DNA from: Aquabacterium sp. A3 | Lineage (GTDB): Bacteria > Pseudomonadota > Gammaproteobacteria > Burkholderiales > Burkholderiaceae_C | Direction of reading: 5' to 3' | DNA length: 64,000 nucleotides | Assembly (NCBI RefSeq): GCF_038069945.1 | Contig: NZ_JBBPEV010000003.1 | Location: 62,001-126,000 of the forward strand | In this document: piece after piece, positions 37,854-46,595 of the stretch | Numbering within the stretch: position 1 is the first letter of the stretch | Layout of the letters: each line of letters opens with the position of its first letter | Made by a program: the position numbers and the translations under genes | The notes under the pieces: generated by a model | Told to the model about the DNA's origin: nothing | The model's input: only the letters and a program-made list of their open reading frames with translations | Database searches by the model: none

Positions 37854-38897
37854 ATGAAACACGACAATGGATTGGATGACTCGGGCATGCCCCGGTATCG
37901 CAGCAGCGCCGCTGCCCGGATGGTGAACATTCCCGTCGCCACGTTGCGGGTTTGGGAGCGTCGCTACAAGGTGGTGGGGCCCCAGCAGGCGCCCTCGGGC
38001 CACCGGCTGTACTCCAGCCAGGACGTGCGTCGCCTGGTGCTGATCAAGCAGTTGTTGAACAAGGGGCACAGCATCGGCATGCTGGCGCGCCTGGACACAG
38101 CGCGCCTCCAGGAGCTGCTGGATGAAGCAGAAAACACCGTGTCACTGACGCAGCGCACGGCCATGGAGCGCCCCGCCCAGCGCGAGGTTTCGTTGGACGA
38201 GGCCTTGACGCAGCCGGTGCGTGTGCTGCTGGCGGGCCCCGACGCCGCGCCACGTTGGCGTGACGTGCTGGACGCGATGCCGGGCATCGAGGTGATTGGC
38301 AGCGCCGAAGACAGTGGTCCCGCCGAGCTGGCCCTGCGACAAGCCCAGGCCGATGTGGTGGTGGCCGATCTGGGCCCCGTGCACATGGAAACGGTGGACT
38401 GGCTGGTGCGCCTGACCCGGCTGGTGGGCGCCCGGCAGATGATCGTGGTTTATGGCTTTGCCAACAGCCAGGTGCTGGAGGCCTTGCGCGCCCGCGCAGC
38501 GTTGATCAAGCGGGCGCCCATCGAGGCCGGTGAGTTGGGGCAGGTGGTGCGAGACACCGTGCGCGGCTGGCGCACCGTGGCCCAGGGCCTGCGGTCGGTG
38601 CCTGATCCGGCGCCGCCCCGTCGCTTTGACGCGGTGGCCTTGCAGCAGTTGATCCGCGCCATGCCCCGCGTGGCGTGCGAGTGCCCGCAGCACCTGTCCG
38701 AACTGGTGCGCCTGCTCAGTCAGTTCGAGGAGTACAGCGCCGAGTGTGAAACCCGCCAGCCGGCCGACGTGGCCCTGCATGCCTACCTGTACCGCGTGGC
38801 CGGCCATGCTCGGGCCCTGATGGAAGAGGCCCTGGCCACCCTGGCCGTGGCCGAAGGGGTGCCCCTGCCTGACCGCATGCCCTCGGGCCGGGCTTGA
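37854..38897 (+). CDS. MerR family regulator with degenerate B12-binding-like domain
   Basis: The 347 residues start at the ATG at 37854, with AAAAGGAGATG upstream. The winged-helix MerR head is at about 15-85 (YRSSAAARMVNIPVATLRVW, RRYKVVGPQQAPSGHRLYSS). Residues about 118-225 have alternating strands and helices (VRVLLAGPDAAPRWRDVLDA, ADVVVADLGPVHMETVDWLV, ARQMIVVYGFANSQVLEAL) in the position of the cobalamin domain of CarH/LitR. The DxHxxG cobalamin motif is absent. It may bind another ligand or act ligand-free. The SDR gene starts two bases after its stop codon. Confidence 0.85.
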   Translation: MKHDNGLDDSGMPRYRSSAAARMVNIPVATLRVWERRYKVVGPQQAPSGHRLYSSQDVRRLVLIKQLLNKGHSIGMLARLDTARLQELLDEAENTVSLTQRTAMERPAQREVSLDEALTQPVRVLLAGPDAAPRWRDVLDAMPGIEVIGSAEDSGPAELALRQAQADVVVADLGPVHMETVDWLVRLTRLVGARQMIVVYGFANSQVLEALRARAALIKRAPIEAGELGQVVRDTVRGWRTVAQGLRSVPDPAPPRRFDAVALQQLIRAMPRVACECPQHLSELVRLLSQFEEYSAECETRQPADVALHAYLYRVAGHARALMEEALATLAVAEGVPLPDRMPSGRA

Positions 38898-38899
38898 TC

Positions 38900-39622
38900 A
38901 TGGGCGACGAGCGCGGTTTGGCCCTGGATCCAGGGCTGGCGGTGGTCGTGGGCGCAGGCGGTGGGGTGGGGCAGGCGCTGTGCGAGCGCATCGAACAGCA
39001 CCTGCCTCAGCTTACGCTGTGTCGCCTGGGCCGGCGTGAATCGGTGCGCCTGGAATTGCTGGACGACGACAGCCTGCAGCAGGCCCGCGACCACGTGGCG
39101 GCGCTGGCTGCGCAGCAGCCCCTGCGCCTGTTCATCGACGCCACGGGCTATCTGCACCAGGGCGATTGGCAGCCCGAGAAGAGCTGGCGTACGTTGGAGC
39201 GCGACCACCTCATGCACCAGTTCGCCATCAACACCGTGGGCCCGGCCTTGCTGATGAAGCACTTCTTGCCGCTCATGCCCCGGCGCGAACGCTCGGTGTG
39301 GGCCACGCTGTCGGCCAAGGTGGGCAGCATTGGCGACAATCAACTGGGTGGCTGGTATGGCTACCGGGCGGCCAAGGCGGCGCTCAACCAACTGGTGCGC
39401 ACGGCCTCGATCGAGCTGCGCCGGCAGTCGCCGCAGGCCGTGTGCGTGGCCCTGCACCCCGGCACGGTGAACACGGCCTTGTCGGCGCCGTTTGCCAAAG
39501 CGGGGCTGGAGGTGCAAAGCCCGGCCCAGTCGGCCGAGCGTTTGCTGGCCGTGATGCAAAGCCTGCAGCCTGAGGACTCAGGCGGATTTTTCAACCACCA
39601 CGGGCAACGGCTGCCCTGGTGA
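38900..39622 (+). CDS. Short-chain dehydrogenase/reductase
   Basis: The 240 residues start at the ATG at 38900. The nucleotide loop VVVGAGGGVGQALCERI is near the N-terminus. Catalytic residues are Ser in ATLSAKVGSIGDN and the Y-x3-K motif in WYGYRAAKAALNQLVR. VALHPGTVNTALSAPF is the usual segment after the active site. It is similar to the CsgA/C-factor subgroup of short SDRs. The substrate is unknown. It is translationally close to the MerR gene and overlaps the convergent ABC exporter by 45 bp. Confidence 0.88.
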   Translation: MGDERGLALDPGLAVVVGAGGGVGQALCERIEQHLPQLTLCRLGRRESVRLELLDDDSLQQARDHVAALAAQQPLRLFIDATGYLHQGDWQPEKSWRTLERDHLMHQFAINTVGPALLMKHFLPLMPRRERSVWATLSAKVGSIGDNQLGGWYGYRAAKAALNQLVRTASIELRRQSPQAVCVALHPGTVNTALSAPFAKAGLEVQSPAQSAERLLAVMQSLQPEDSGGFFNHHGQRLPW

Positions 39623-41482
39623 GGCTTGCGCCGCGTCCGCTTCATCCGCCTCGCCCGCCTCATCCACCAGAAACCCGCCACTCTGGTGTGCCCACAGCCG
39701 GGCGTACAGCCCGCCGTGCGCCAGCAGCTCGGCGTGGGTGCCTTCTTCCACGATGCGCCCCTGGTCCAGCACGATGAGCCGGTCCATGGCCGCGATGGTC
39801 GACAGCCGGTGGGCAATGGCCACCACGGTCTTGCCCTCCATCAGCCGGTACAGGCTGGTCTGGATGGCGGCCTCCACTTCAGAGTCGAGCGCGCTGGTGG
39901 CTTCGTCCAGCAGCAGGATGGGGGCGTCCTTCAGCATCACCCGCGCAATCGCGATGCGCTGGCGCTGACCGCCCGAGAGCTTCACGCCCCGTTCGCCCAC
40001 ATGGGCGTCGTAGCCGCGCCGGCCTGCCGGGTCGCTCAGGCCATCGATGAAGCCCTGCGCTTCGGCGCGTTCCGCAGCGCGGCGCATGGCCTCGTCGTCG
40101 GCATCGGGGCGGCCATACAGGATGTTGTCGCGCACCGAGCGGTGCAGCAGCGAAGTGTCTTGCGTGACCATGCCGATCTGCGCGCGCAGGCTGTCCTGGG
40201 TCACCTCGCGCACGTTTTGCCCGTCGATCAGCACGCGGCCCGACTGCACGTCATGAAAGCGCAGCAGCAGGTTGATCAGGGTGGATTTGCCCGCGCCCGA
40301 CCGCCCCACCAAGCCGATCTTCTCGCCAGGCCGGATGCACAGGTTCAGGTGCTCGATCACGGGCTTGTCGGGGCTGTAGGCAAAGCTCACGTCTTCGAAG
40401 CGGACCTCGCCCCGCGTCACGCGCAGCGGCTGGGCCCCCGGCGCATCGACGATCTGGTGCGGGCGCGACAGGGTGTTCAAGCCATCCTGCACGGTGCCCA
40501 CGTGTTCGAACAGCGAGGCCACTTCCCACATCATCCAGTGCGAGATGCCATTGAGGCGCAAGGCCATGGCGGTCGAGGCCGCCACCGCGCCCAGGCCCAC
40601 CTGGCCTTGGGTCCACAGCCACAGCGTGGCGCCCGCCGTGCTCAGGATCAGCAACATGCTCAGCGTGTGGTTCACCACCTCGAAGCCACTGACCAGGCGC
40701 ATCTGCCCGTGCACCGTGGTCATGAACTCCTGCATGGCCGCGCGTGCATAGGCCGCCTCGCGGTGAGCATGCGAAAACAGCTTGACCGTGGCGATGTTGG
40801 TGTAAGCATCGGTGATGCGGCCGGTCATCAAGGAGCGGGCATCGGCCTGGGCCCGGGCGCGATCGCTCAGGCGGGGCACGAAGTAAAACACCGCGCCGAC
40901 ATAGCAGAGCAGCCAGCCCAGAAAGGGCAGCAACAGCCAGGCGTCAAAGCCGCCCACGATCACCGTCATGGTCACGAAGTAAATGACCACGAACACCAGG
41001 ATGTCGCCCACGATGAAGCAGGTGTCGCGCACGGCCAGGGCCGTCTGCATGACTTTGGTGGCCACCCGGCCGGCAAACTCGTCCTGGTAGAACGACATGC
41101 TTTGCGCCAGCATGTGCCGGTGAAAGCGCCAGCGCAGCGCCATCGGGAAGTTGCCCGCCAGCGTCTGGTGCTTGAGCAGGGTTTGCAGCCACACCGCCAG
41201 CGGACTCAGCAGGATGACACCGGTCAGCATCAGCAGGTGCGTGCGGGCCTCGGTCCACAGCGTGGCGGGGGTGTATTGCCCCAGTTGGTCGACGATGCCG
41301 CCCAGCATGCCGAACAGCCAGGCTTCAAACGCCGCGATGCTGGCCGTCAGCAAGGTCATGCCCAGCAGGAAGGGGCGCATGCCTTCGGTGCCGGCCCACA
41401 CAAACGCCAGAAAACCCTTGGGCGGCGTCTTGGGGGGCGCCTCAGGGTAGGGATGGACCAGGTTCTCGAACCACTTCAACAC
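39578..41482 (-). CDS. ABC exporter, fused permease-ATPase
   Basis: This 634-residue half-transporter is a type IV exporter. The six-TM domain covers about 35-330 (LLTASIAAFEAWLFGMLGGI, VYFVTMTVIVGGFDAWLLLP). The nucleotide-binding domain has Walker A GLVGRSGAGKSTLINLL (near 390), Q-loop TQDTSLLHRSVRDNILYG, signature KLSGGQRQRIAIARVML, Walker B PILLLDEATSALD and His switch VAIAHRLSTIAAMDRL. It would act as a homodimer, exporting lipid, drug or peptide. The substrate is not predictable from context. Confidence 0.93.
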   Translation of the reverse strand: MLKWFENLVHPYPEAPPKTPPKGFLAFVWAGTEGMRPFLLGMTLLTASIAAFEAWLFGMLGGIVDQLGQYTPATLWTEARTHLLMLTGVILLSPLAVWLQTLLKHQTLAGNFPMALRWRFHRHMLAQSMSFYQDEFAGRVATKVMQTALAVRDTCFIVGDILVFVVIYFVTMTVIVGGFDAWLLLPFLGWLLCYVGAVFYFVPRLSDRARAQADARSLMTGRITDAYTNIATVKLFSHAHREAAYARAAMQEFMTTVHGQMRLVSGFEVVNHTLSMLLILSTAGATLWLWTQGQVGLGAVAASTAMALRLNGISHWMMWEVASLFEHVGTVQDGLNTLSRPHQIVDAPGAQPLRVTRGEVRFEDVSFAYSPDKPVIEHLNLCIRPGEKIGLVGRSGAGKSTLINLLLRFHDVQSGRVLIDGQNVREVTQDSLRAQIGMVTQDTSLLHRSVRDNILYGRPDADDEAMRRAAERAEAQGFIDGLSDPAGRRGYDAHVGERGVKLSGGQRQRIAIARVMLKDAPILLLDEATSALDSEVEAAIQTSLYRLMEGKTVVAIAHRLSTIAAMDRLIVLDQGRIVEEGTHAELLAHGGLYARLWAHQSGGFLVDEAGEADEADAAQASPGQPLPVVVEKSA

Positions 41483-41527
41483 GTGCGGGCTCCGCTTGCG
41501 GGCAAAGTCGCAAGGGTAGCGCGAAGT

Positions 41528-42442
41528 TCAATACACCTCAGGCACGATCATCGAATCCGGCACCGGGTTGCGGATGTAGTCCTCATGACGCACGCGTGGG
41601 GGCAGCGTCACTGGCTGGTGGGGCACCTCGTGGTAGGGCAGTTGAGACAGCAGGTGGTGGATGCAGTTCAGGCGCGCGCGCTTCTTGTCCACGGCCTGCA
41701 CCACCCACCAGGGGGCTTCGGGGATGTGGGTGCGCTCCAGCATCACTTCCTTGGCTCGGGTGTAGTCTTCCCAGCGGCGGCGGGATTCCAGGTCCATCGG
41801 GCTGAGCTTCCACTGCTTGAGCGGGTCGTTGATGCGGGCCACGAAGCGGGCGGCCTGCTCTTCATCGTTGATCGAGAACCAGTACTTGATGACGCGGATG
41901 CCGCTGCGCACCAGCATTTTTTCGAACTCGGGCACCGAGCGGAAGAATTCTTCGTACTCGTCGTCGCTGCAAAAGCCCATCACGCGTTCCACGCCGGCGC
42001 GGTTGTACCAGCTGCGGTCGAACAGCACGATCTCGCCGGCGGCCGGCAGGTGGGCCACATAGCGCTGAAAGTACCACTGTGTTTTTTCGCGGTCGTTGGG
42101 GGCGGGCAGGGCCGCCACCCGGCACACGCGGGGGTTCAGGCGTTGGGTGATGCGCTTGATGGCCCCACCTTTGCCTGCGGCGTCACGCCCCTCGAACAGC
42201 ACCACCACCCGCTCACCGGTGTGCACCACCCAGTCTTGCAGCTTCACCAGCTCGCCTTGCAGGCGGAACAGCTCGCGGAAGTACATGCGGCGCAGTTCCT
42301 GCGATTCGCGCGCGCGGCCAGACTGAGCATCCAGGAACTGGTCGTCCAACTCCTGCTCCAGCTCTTCGTCGTAGCTGTCCAGCAGGTCTTCCTGCAGACG
42401 TCGCAGCAGTTCAGGATCGAGGGGCGGTAGAGGCTTGTCCAT
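41528..42442 (-). CDS. ppk2: Polyphosphate kinase 2 family protein (second copy type)
   Basis: The 304 residues have an extra N-terminal acidic helix (about 10-70) absent from the PPK2 at 9112-9921. Walker A is GRDAAGKG (85-92) and Walker B is IVLFDRSWYNR (138-148, Asp142). Also present are TQWYFQRYVAHLPAAGEI, RVMGFCSDDEYEEFF and WKLSPMDLESRRRWEDYTRA. The C-terminus has PYHEVPHQPVTLPPRV, seen in class I PPK2. It interconverts polyphosphate and nucleotides. The two PPK2s are clearly paralogous but diverged, not a recent duplication. Confidence 0.95.
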   Translation of the reverse strand: MDKPLPPLDPELLRRLQEDLLDSYDEELEQELDDQFLDAQSGRARESQELRRMYFRELFRLQGELVKLQDWVVHTGERVVVLFEGRDAAGKGGAIKRITQRLNPRVCRVAALPAPNDREKTQWYFQRYVAHLPAAGEIVLFDRSWYNRAGVERVMGFCSDDEYEEFFRSVPEFEKMLVRSGIRVIKYWFSINDEEQAARFVARINDPLKQWKLSPMDLESRRRWEDYTRAKEVMLERTHIPEAPWWVVQAVDKKRARLNCIHHLLSQLPYHEVPHQPVTLPPRVRHEDYIRNPVPDSMIVPEVY

Positions 42443-42523
42443 GGTGACGGGCAGGGTTCAATGCAACCCCTCAGCTTGCCTGAAGGATGTGACAGCATGG
42501 CGACAAAGGGCCTTGGCCATTGC

Positions 42524-42537
42524 TGCACATCTGTGCA
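42524..42537. promoter_or_regulatory. Palindrome upstream of the PlsC-type gene
   Basis: TGCACA (42524-42529) and TGTGCA (42532-42537) flank TC. CATAAT (42538-42543), a plausible -10, follows immediately. The site sits 46 bp before the acyltransferase ATG, in the 140-bp gap divergent from ppk2. A regulator binding here would overlap the RNA polymerase site; the identity of such a regulator is unknown. Confidence 0.35.
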
Positions 42538-42582
42538 CATAATCCCGGGGTTGTCATTCCCAAGGGCTGTGCCCTGCCGTTC

Positions 42583-43467
42583 ATGAAAGCCCTCAAGGCC
42601 GTGTTCGCCAGCGTTGTGCTGGTGCTCAACATCTTCTTTCACATCAGCCTGCTGTTGCCGTTTGCGCTGATCAAGCTGGTGTTGCCCTTCCGCCCGGTGC
42701 GGCGGGTGGTGGATGCCGTGCTGAACGCGATCGCCGAAAGCTGGATTGGCCTGAACAAGTTCTGGATGTGGGCCGTGGGCCGCACCCGCTGGCAGATCCA
42801 GGGCGTGGACGGACTGCGCTATCGCGGCTGGTACCTGGTGAACTGCAACCACCAGAGCTGGGTGGACATCCTCGTGCTGCAGTGGGTGTTCAACCGCAAG
42901 ATCCCGCTGCTGAAGTTTTTCATCAAGCACGAGCTGATCTACGTGCCCATCATGGGCTTCGCGTGGTGGGCGCTGGACTTTCCGTTCATGAAGCGCCGTG
43001 GCGGCGCCTCGGCCCAGAAGGATCTGGAGACCGCCCGCCAGGCCTGCGAGAAGTTCAAGGTCATCCCCACCTCGGTCATCAGCTTCATGGAAGGCACGCG
43101 CTTCACGCCAGCCAAGCACGATCAGCAAAAGTCGCCCTACCGCAACCTGCTCAAGCCCAAGACGGGCGGGGTGGGCATGTCGCTGGAGACCATGGGCGAG
43201 CTGTTCGATGGCCTGCTGGACGTGACCATCGTGTACCCCAAGGGCGTGCCCACCTTCATCGATCTGATGACGGGCCGCATGGACGAAGTGATCGTGACCG
43301 TGCGCTTGCGGCCCATCCCGCCCGAGCTGCTCACCGCCGCCCAGGGCAAGGGCGTGGACCGCGCGCAACTGCAGGCCTGGGTGAATGGCCTGTGGGCGGA
43401 GAAAGACGCCGAGATCGACGCCCTCAAGGCTGGGCGGGCGCCGACGCCGGTGGCGAGCCAGCACTGA
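42583..43467 (+). CDS. PlsC-type 1-acyl-glycerol-3-phosphate acyltransferase (YihG-like)
   Basis: The 294 residues start at the ATG at 42583. An N-terminal membrane segment (FASVVLVLNIFFHISLLLPF) is followed by the acyltransferase H-x4-D motif NHQSWVD (His90, Asp95) and LLKFFIKHELIYVPIMGFAW. The EGTR-type motif is FMEGTRFTPAKHDQQKSPY, then LLKPKTGGVGMSL. The FTPAKHD-QQKSPY segment is typical of the YihG/acyltransferase subgroup. It transfers acyl chains into phospholipid at the inner membrane. It overlaps the 3' end of the convergent gene by 44 bp. Confidence 0.9.
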   Translation: MKALKAVFASVVLVLNIFFHISLLLPFALIKLVLPFRPVRRVVDAVLNAIAESWIGLNKFWMWAVGRTRWQIQGVDGLRYRGWYLVNCNHQSWVDILVLQWVFNRKIPLLKFFIKHELIYVPIMGFAWWALDFPFMKRRGGASAQKDLETARQACEKFKVIPTSVISFMEGTRFTPAKHDQQKSPYRNLLKPKTGGVGMSLETMGELFDGLLDVTIVYPKGVPTFIDLMTGRMDEVIVTVRLRPIPPELLTAAQGKGVDRAQLQAWVNGLWAEKDAEIDALKAGRAPTPVASQH

Positions 43468-44170
43468 GCATCAGCGGCGCGCGCAGGCGGCTGTCAAAGG
43501 CCGCGGGGGCCACGTACTGCAGCAATTCCTTGCCCTGGGTGGACAGGGCGATGTCCAGGCCCAGCGAAGGGTAGAGCAGGTGCGTCAGCTCATCGCTGAC
43601 CTTCACCCGCTCGGCGGGCTCACCAAAGCGAGCCACCACGGTGGCCTCGTCCAGATTGGCCTGGGGGATGAACCCCAGGGCCAGGATGGGGGCGCGCAGC
43701 GCTTGCTGCAGCGCCTCGCCTGAGAGCTTGAACTGCCGGGTCGTGCTCTCCATGAAGGACACGTCCTGGGTGCTGCGCTTGAAGGCGTCGATCTGCTCGG
43801 GCGTGGCCTGGGCCGTGATCACCAGCTTGCCGCCGATGAAGCCGGCCTGCATCGGGTCCACGAAGGCCTCCAGGCTGCCCACCTCGTTGCTGGCGGCGAT
43901 GACGGCCACGGTCATCTTGTCGCCCCACCGGGCGTGGGCGTCGGCGAGGGTGCTGCCCTGCCCGGGTTCGGCCAGGGCCAGGCCCATCACCCGGCTGCTG
44001 CCGTCCGCCTGGGTGGCGATGCGCCAGGGCAGGTCTTGCGCCGCCTGTTGTGCGGCTTGTTGGGCTTCGGCCGACGAGGAGTCGGTGAAGGCGTCGTGCC
44101 CCAGCACCAGCACGGCGCTGACGCCCAGGGCCGCGGCCACCAGGCCGCTGATCGTCCAGAAAGTCTTCAT
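43424..44170 (-). CDS. Envelope-anchored protein of unknown function
   Basis: The 248 residues start at the ATG at 44170. One N-terminal membrane segment (ISGLVAAALGVSAVLVLG) is followed by an Ala/Gln-rich stretch, then a soluble domain (ALAEPGQGSTLADAHARWGD, GSLEAFVDPMQAGFIGGKLV, EATVVARFGEPAERVKVSDE, HLLYPSLGLDIALS). The last part resembles a SmpA/BamE-like pattern of a short repeat ending in LGLDI. I do not recognise a family. It probably faces the periplasm. It is the last gene of a minus-strand run, 35 bp after the class II aldolase gene. Confidence 0.7.
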   Translation of the reverse strand: MKTFWTISGLVAAALGVSAVLVLGHDAFTDSSSAEAQQAAQQAAQDLPWRIATQADGSSRVMGLALAEPGQGSTLADAHARWGDKMTVAVIAASNEVGSLEAFVDPMQAGFIGGKLVITAQATPEQIDAFKRSTQDVSFMESTTRQFKLSGEALQQALRAPILALGFIPQANLDEATVVARFGEPAERVKVSDELTHLLYPSLGLDIALSTQGKELLQYVAPAAFDSRLRAPLMLSAGSPPASAPAQP

Positions 44171-44205
44171 GTGATGTCGAAAACGGGTGAGCGGCAGGTG
44201 CGGTC

Positions 44206-44991
44206 TCAGGTGCGGTAGCTGGTGTCCATCCGGTCGAGCTTGCGCAGCAGGGCCGGCCATACAAAGTCGCCCCCCTGACCGCCGGTCTGCACCTTGGTGG
44301 CCTGGGCCACACCTTCCAGAATCTTGGGGTCGATGGCCACCAGCCCATGGTCGGTGTCCGGCCCGGCGGCTTGGGCCGACAACTGGATCTGGCAGGTGCT
44401 TTCGAACAGGTACATGTTCAAGAAGGCGTTGGGGACGGTGCGGCCCAGCGTGAGCAGGCCATGGTTGCGCAGCATCAGAAAGCGCTTGTCGCCCAGATCG
44501 GCTTGCAGTCGCGGCTTCTCGTCTTCGCGAAAGGCCACGCCCTCGTAGTCGTGATATGCCAGCGAGGTCAACACGAAGGTGCTTTGCTGCGAGATGGGCA
44601 GCACCCCGCAACGCTGGGCCGAAACCGCCACGCCGGCGCGCGTGTGGGTGTGCATCACGCAGCCGGCGTCGTCACGCGCGGCGTGCACGGCGCTGTGGAT
44701 GTTGAAGCCCGCCGGGTTCACCGGGAAGGGCGAGTCCATCAGCTTGTTGCAGTGCTGATCCACCTTCACCAGGCTCGACGCCGTGATCTCGTCGAACATC
44801 AGCCCGTAGGGGTTGATGAGGAAGTGGTGATCCGGCCCCGGCAGGCGGGCCGAGATGTGGGTGAAGACCAGGTCGCTCCAACCATAGAGTGCGGCCAGGC
44901 GGTAGGCGGCGGCCAGGTCCACACGCAGTTGCCATTCTTCGGGGCTGACCTGATCGCGCAGCGAGGCGATGGGGGGCAGTTCGTGGTTCAT
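44206..44991 (-). CDS. Class II aldolase/adducin family protein
   Basis: The 261-residue protein has the family signature GWSDLVFTHISARLPG, the zinc-ligand motif VMHTHTRAGVAVS and RNHGLLTLGRTVPNAFLNMY, with a further His. Members include fuculose- and ribulose-phosphate aldolases and many uncharacterised aldolases or epimerases. Its start overlaps the matB stop by four bases, so it is probably co-translated with a malonyl-CoA synthetase. That is suggestive of metabolism of a short dicarboxylic or sugar acid, but not decisive. Confidence 0.9.
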   Translation of the reverse strand: MNHELPPIASLRDQVSPEEWQLRVDLAAAYRLAALYGWSDLVFTHISARLPGPDHHFLINPYGLMFDEITASSLVKVDQHCNKLMDSPFPVNPAGFNIHSAVHAARDDAGCVMHTHTRAGVAVSAQRCGVLPISQQSTFVLTSLAYHDYEGVAFREDEKPRLQADLGDKRFLMLRNHGLLTLGRTVPNAFLNMYLFESTCQIQLSAQAAGPDTDHGLVAIDPKILEGVAQATKVQTGGQGGDFVWPALLRKLDRMDTSYRT

Positions 44992-46550
44992 GGGGTCTCC
45001 GGTGCGCCAGTGAACGTGGTGGCCAGGCGATCGCGCAGCAGGTTCTTCTGCACCTTGCCCATGGCGTTGCGGGGCAGGTCGTCGGCCACGATCAGTCGCT
45101 TGGGCACCTTGTAGGCGGCCAGCTGGTTTTTGAGCTGGCCAATGGCGGTGGTTTCGTCCAGTGTGGCGCCCGGCGCCAGCACCACCACGGCCACCACACC
45201 CTCGCCAAAGTCGGGGTGGGGCACGCCCACCACGGCCGATTCCTGCACGCCGGGCAACCGATCGATGTGGCCTTCCACCTCGGCGGGGTAGACATTGAAG
45301 CCGCCGCTGATCACCAGGTCTTTGGCGCGCCCCACCAGGTGCACATAACCCTGCGCATCGATGCGGCCGACATCGCCGGTTCGAAACCAGCCATCGTCGG
45401 TGAAGGCCTCGGCGGTTTTGTCAGGCAGGCCCAGGTAGCCTGCAAACACATTGGGGCCGCACACCTCCACGTCACCCACGGCGTCGGTGGGCAGGGGCTG
45501 GCCGGCATCGCTCACCACGCGCACGCCCACCCCGGGCAGCGCGCGGCCCACGCTGCCGATGAGGCGTTCACCTTCTTCAGGGCGGCAGGGGTTGGAGCAC
45601 AGCATGCCGGTTTCGCTCATGCCGTAGCGCTCCAGGATGGTGTGGCCGGTGCGCTGGGCAAAGGCGGCTGAGGTGGCGGGCAGCAAGGGCGCCGAGCCCG
45701 AGATGAAGAGCCGCATGCCTGCGGTGCTTGGGGCATCCAGTTTGGCCTCCTGCAGCAGGCGCACATACATGGTGGGCACGCCCATGAACACGGTGGCACG
45801 CGGGCCGTCGGTGGAGGTCAATTGCGCCAGCACCTGTGCCGCGTCAAACCGCTGCAGCCAGCGCATGGGAGTGCCCGCCAGCAGGCTGCAGTGCACGGCC
45901 ACGAACAGGCCATGGATGTGGAAGATGGGCAGCGCGTGCACCAGGCAGTCGTCCTGGCGCCAGTCCCAGTGCTGCAGCAGGGTGCGGGCGTTGCTCCACA
46001 GGTTGGCGTGGCTCAGCAGGGCGCCCTTGCTGCGGCCCGTGGTGCCCGAGGTGTAGAGGATGGCGGCCAGATCGTTGGGCTGCCGTTGCGCAACTTCATG
46101 CACATCGCTGTGCAGGGCCGCGTGGCTCAGCAGGCTGCCCGTGCGCGCATCCGACAGGGTGAACAGGTGCTGCACGCCACCGTGCGCGGCCAGCGGGATC
46201 ACCCACTCCTGGTCGTCCGGGCGGCACACCATCACCGAAGGCCGCGCGTCGTTGATGAAGTGCTCCAGCTCGCCGGCCCGGTAAGCCGGGTTCAGCGGCA
46301 GGTAGGCACAGCCCGCGCGCAGCGTGGCCAGGTACAGCAGCAGGGATTCGACCGATTTGTCCACATGGGCGGCCACCACCGGGGGGCGCCCATCCACACC
46401 CTGCAGGTGCAGGCTGTGCAGCAGGTTGGCCAGCATGGCCGTGGCGCGGTCCAGGTCGGCCCAGGTGTAGGCGCGTCCGTCGTCCAGCAGGATGGCCGGG
46501 GCCTGGCGTCGGGCAGGCCAGGCGGCCTGAAGGGCAGCGAAGAGGTTCAT
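44988..46550 (-). CDS. matB: Malonyl-CoA synthetase (MatB-like acyl-CoA ligase)
   Basis: The 520 residues start at the ATG at 46550. This AMP-forming ligase has P-loop LYTSGTTGRSKGALLSHANL, LPIFHIHGLFVA, ERYGMSETGM (the MatB form of the A5 motif), WFRTGDVGRID and GGFNVYPAEVEGHIDRLPGV. The C-terminal Lys is in NAMGKVQKNLL. MatB makes malonyl-CoA from malonate, CoA and ATP. The assignment to MatB rather than another short dicarboxylate ligase rests on ERYGMSETGM and overall spacing. No malonyl-CoA decarboxylase is adjacent. Confidence 0.85.
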   Translation of the reverse strand: MNLFAALQAAWPARRQAPAILLDDGRAYTWADLDRATAMLANLLHSLHLQGVDGRPPVVAAHVDKSVESLLLYLATLRAGCAYLPLNPAYRAGELEHFINDARPSVMVCRPDDQEWVIPLAAHGGVQHLFTLSDARTGSLLSHAALHSDVHEVAQRQPNDLAAILYTSGTTGRSKGALLSHANLWSNARTLLQHWDWRQDDCLVHALPIFHIHGLFVAVHCSLLAGTPMRWLQRFDAAQVLAQLTSTDGPRATVFMGVPTMYVRLLQEAKLDAPSTAGMRLFISGSAPLLPATSAAFAQRTGHTILERYGMSETGMLCSNPCRPEEGERLIGSVGRALPGVGVRVVSDAGQPLPTDAVGDVEVCGPNVFAGYLGLPDKTAEAFTDDGWFRTGDVGRIDAQGYVHLVGRAKDLVISGGFNVYPAEVEGHIDRLPGVQESAVVGVPHPDFGEGVVAVVVLAPGATLDETTAIGQLKNQLAAYKVPKRLIVADDLPRNAMGKVQKNLLRDRLATTFTGAPETP

Positions 46551-46595
46551 GGGGCGTGATGGTACGCCGTCTGGGGCGCCCACCACCCGCTGTGA

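Noticed and set aside
39626..42430. 934-residue plus-strand open frame opposite the ABC exporter and second PPK2
   Set aside because: The translation has the low-complexity His/Gln/Gly composition of antisense high-GC DNA. The minus strand carries two clearly conserved proteins.
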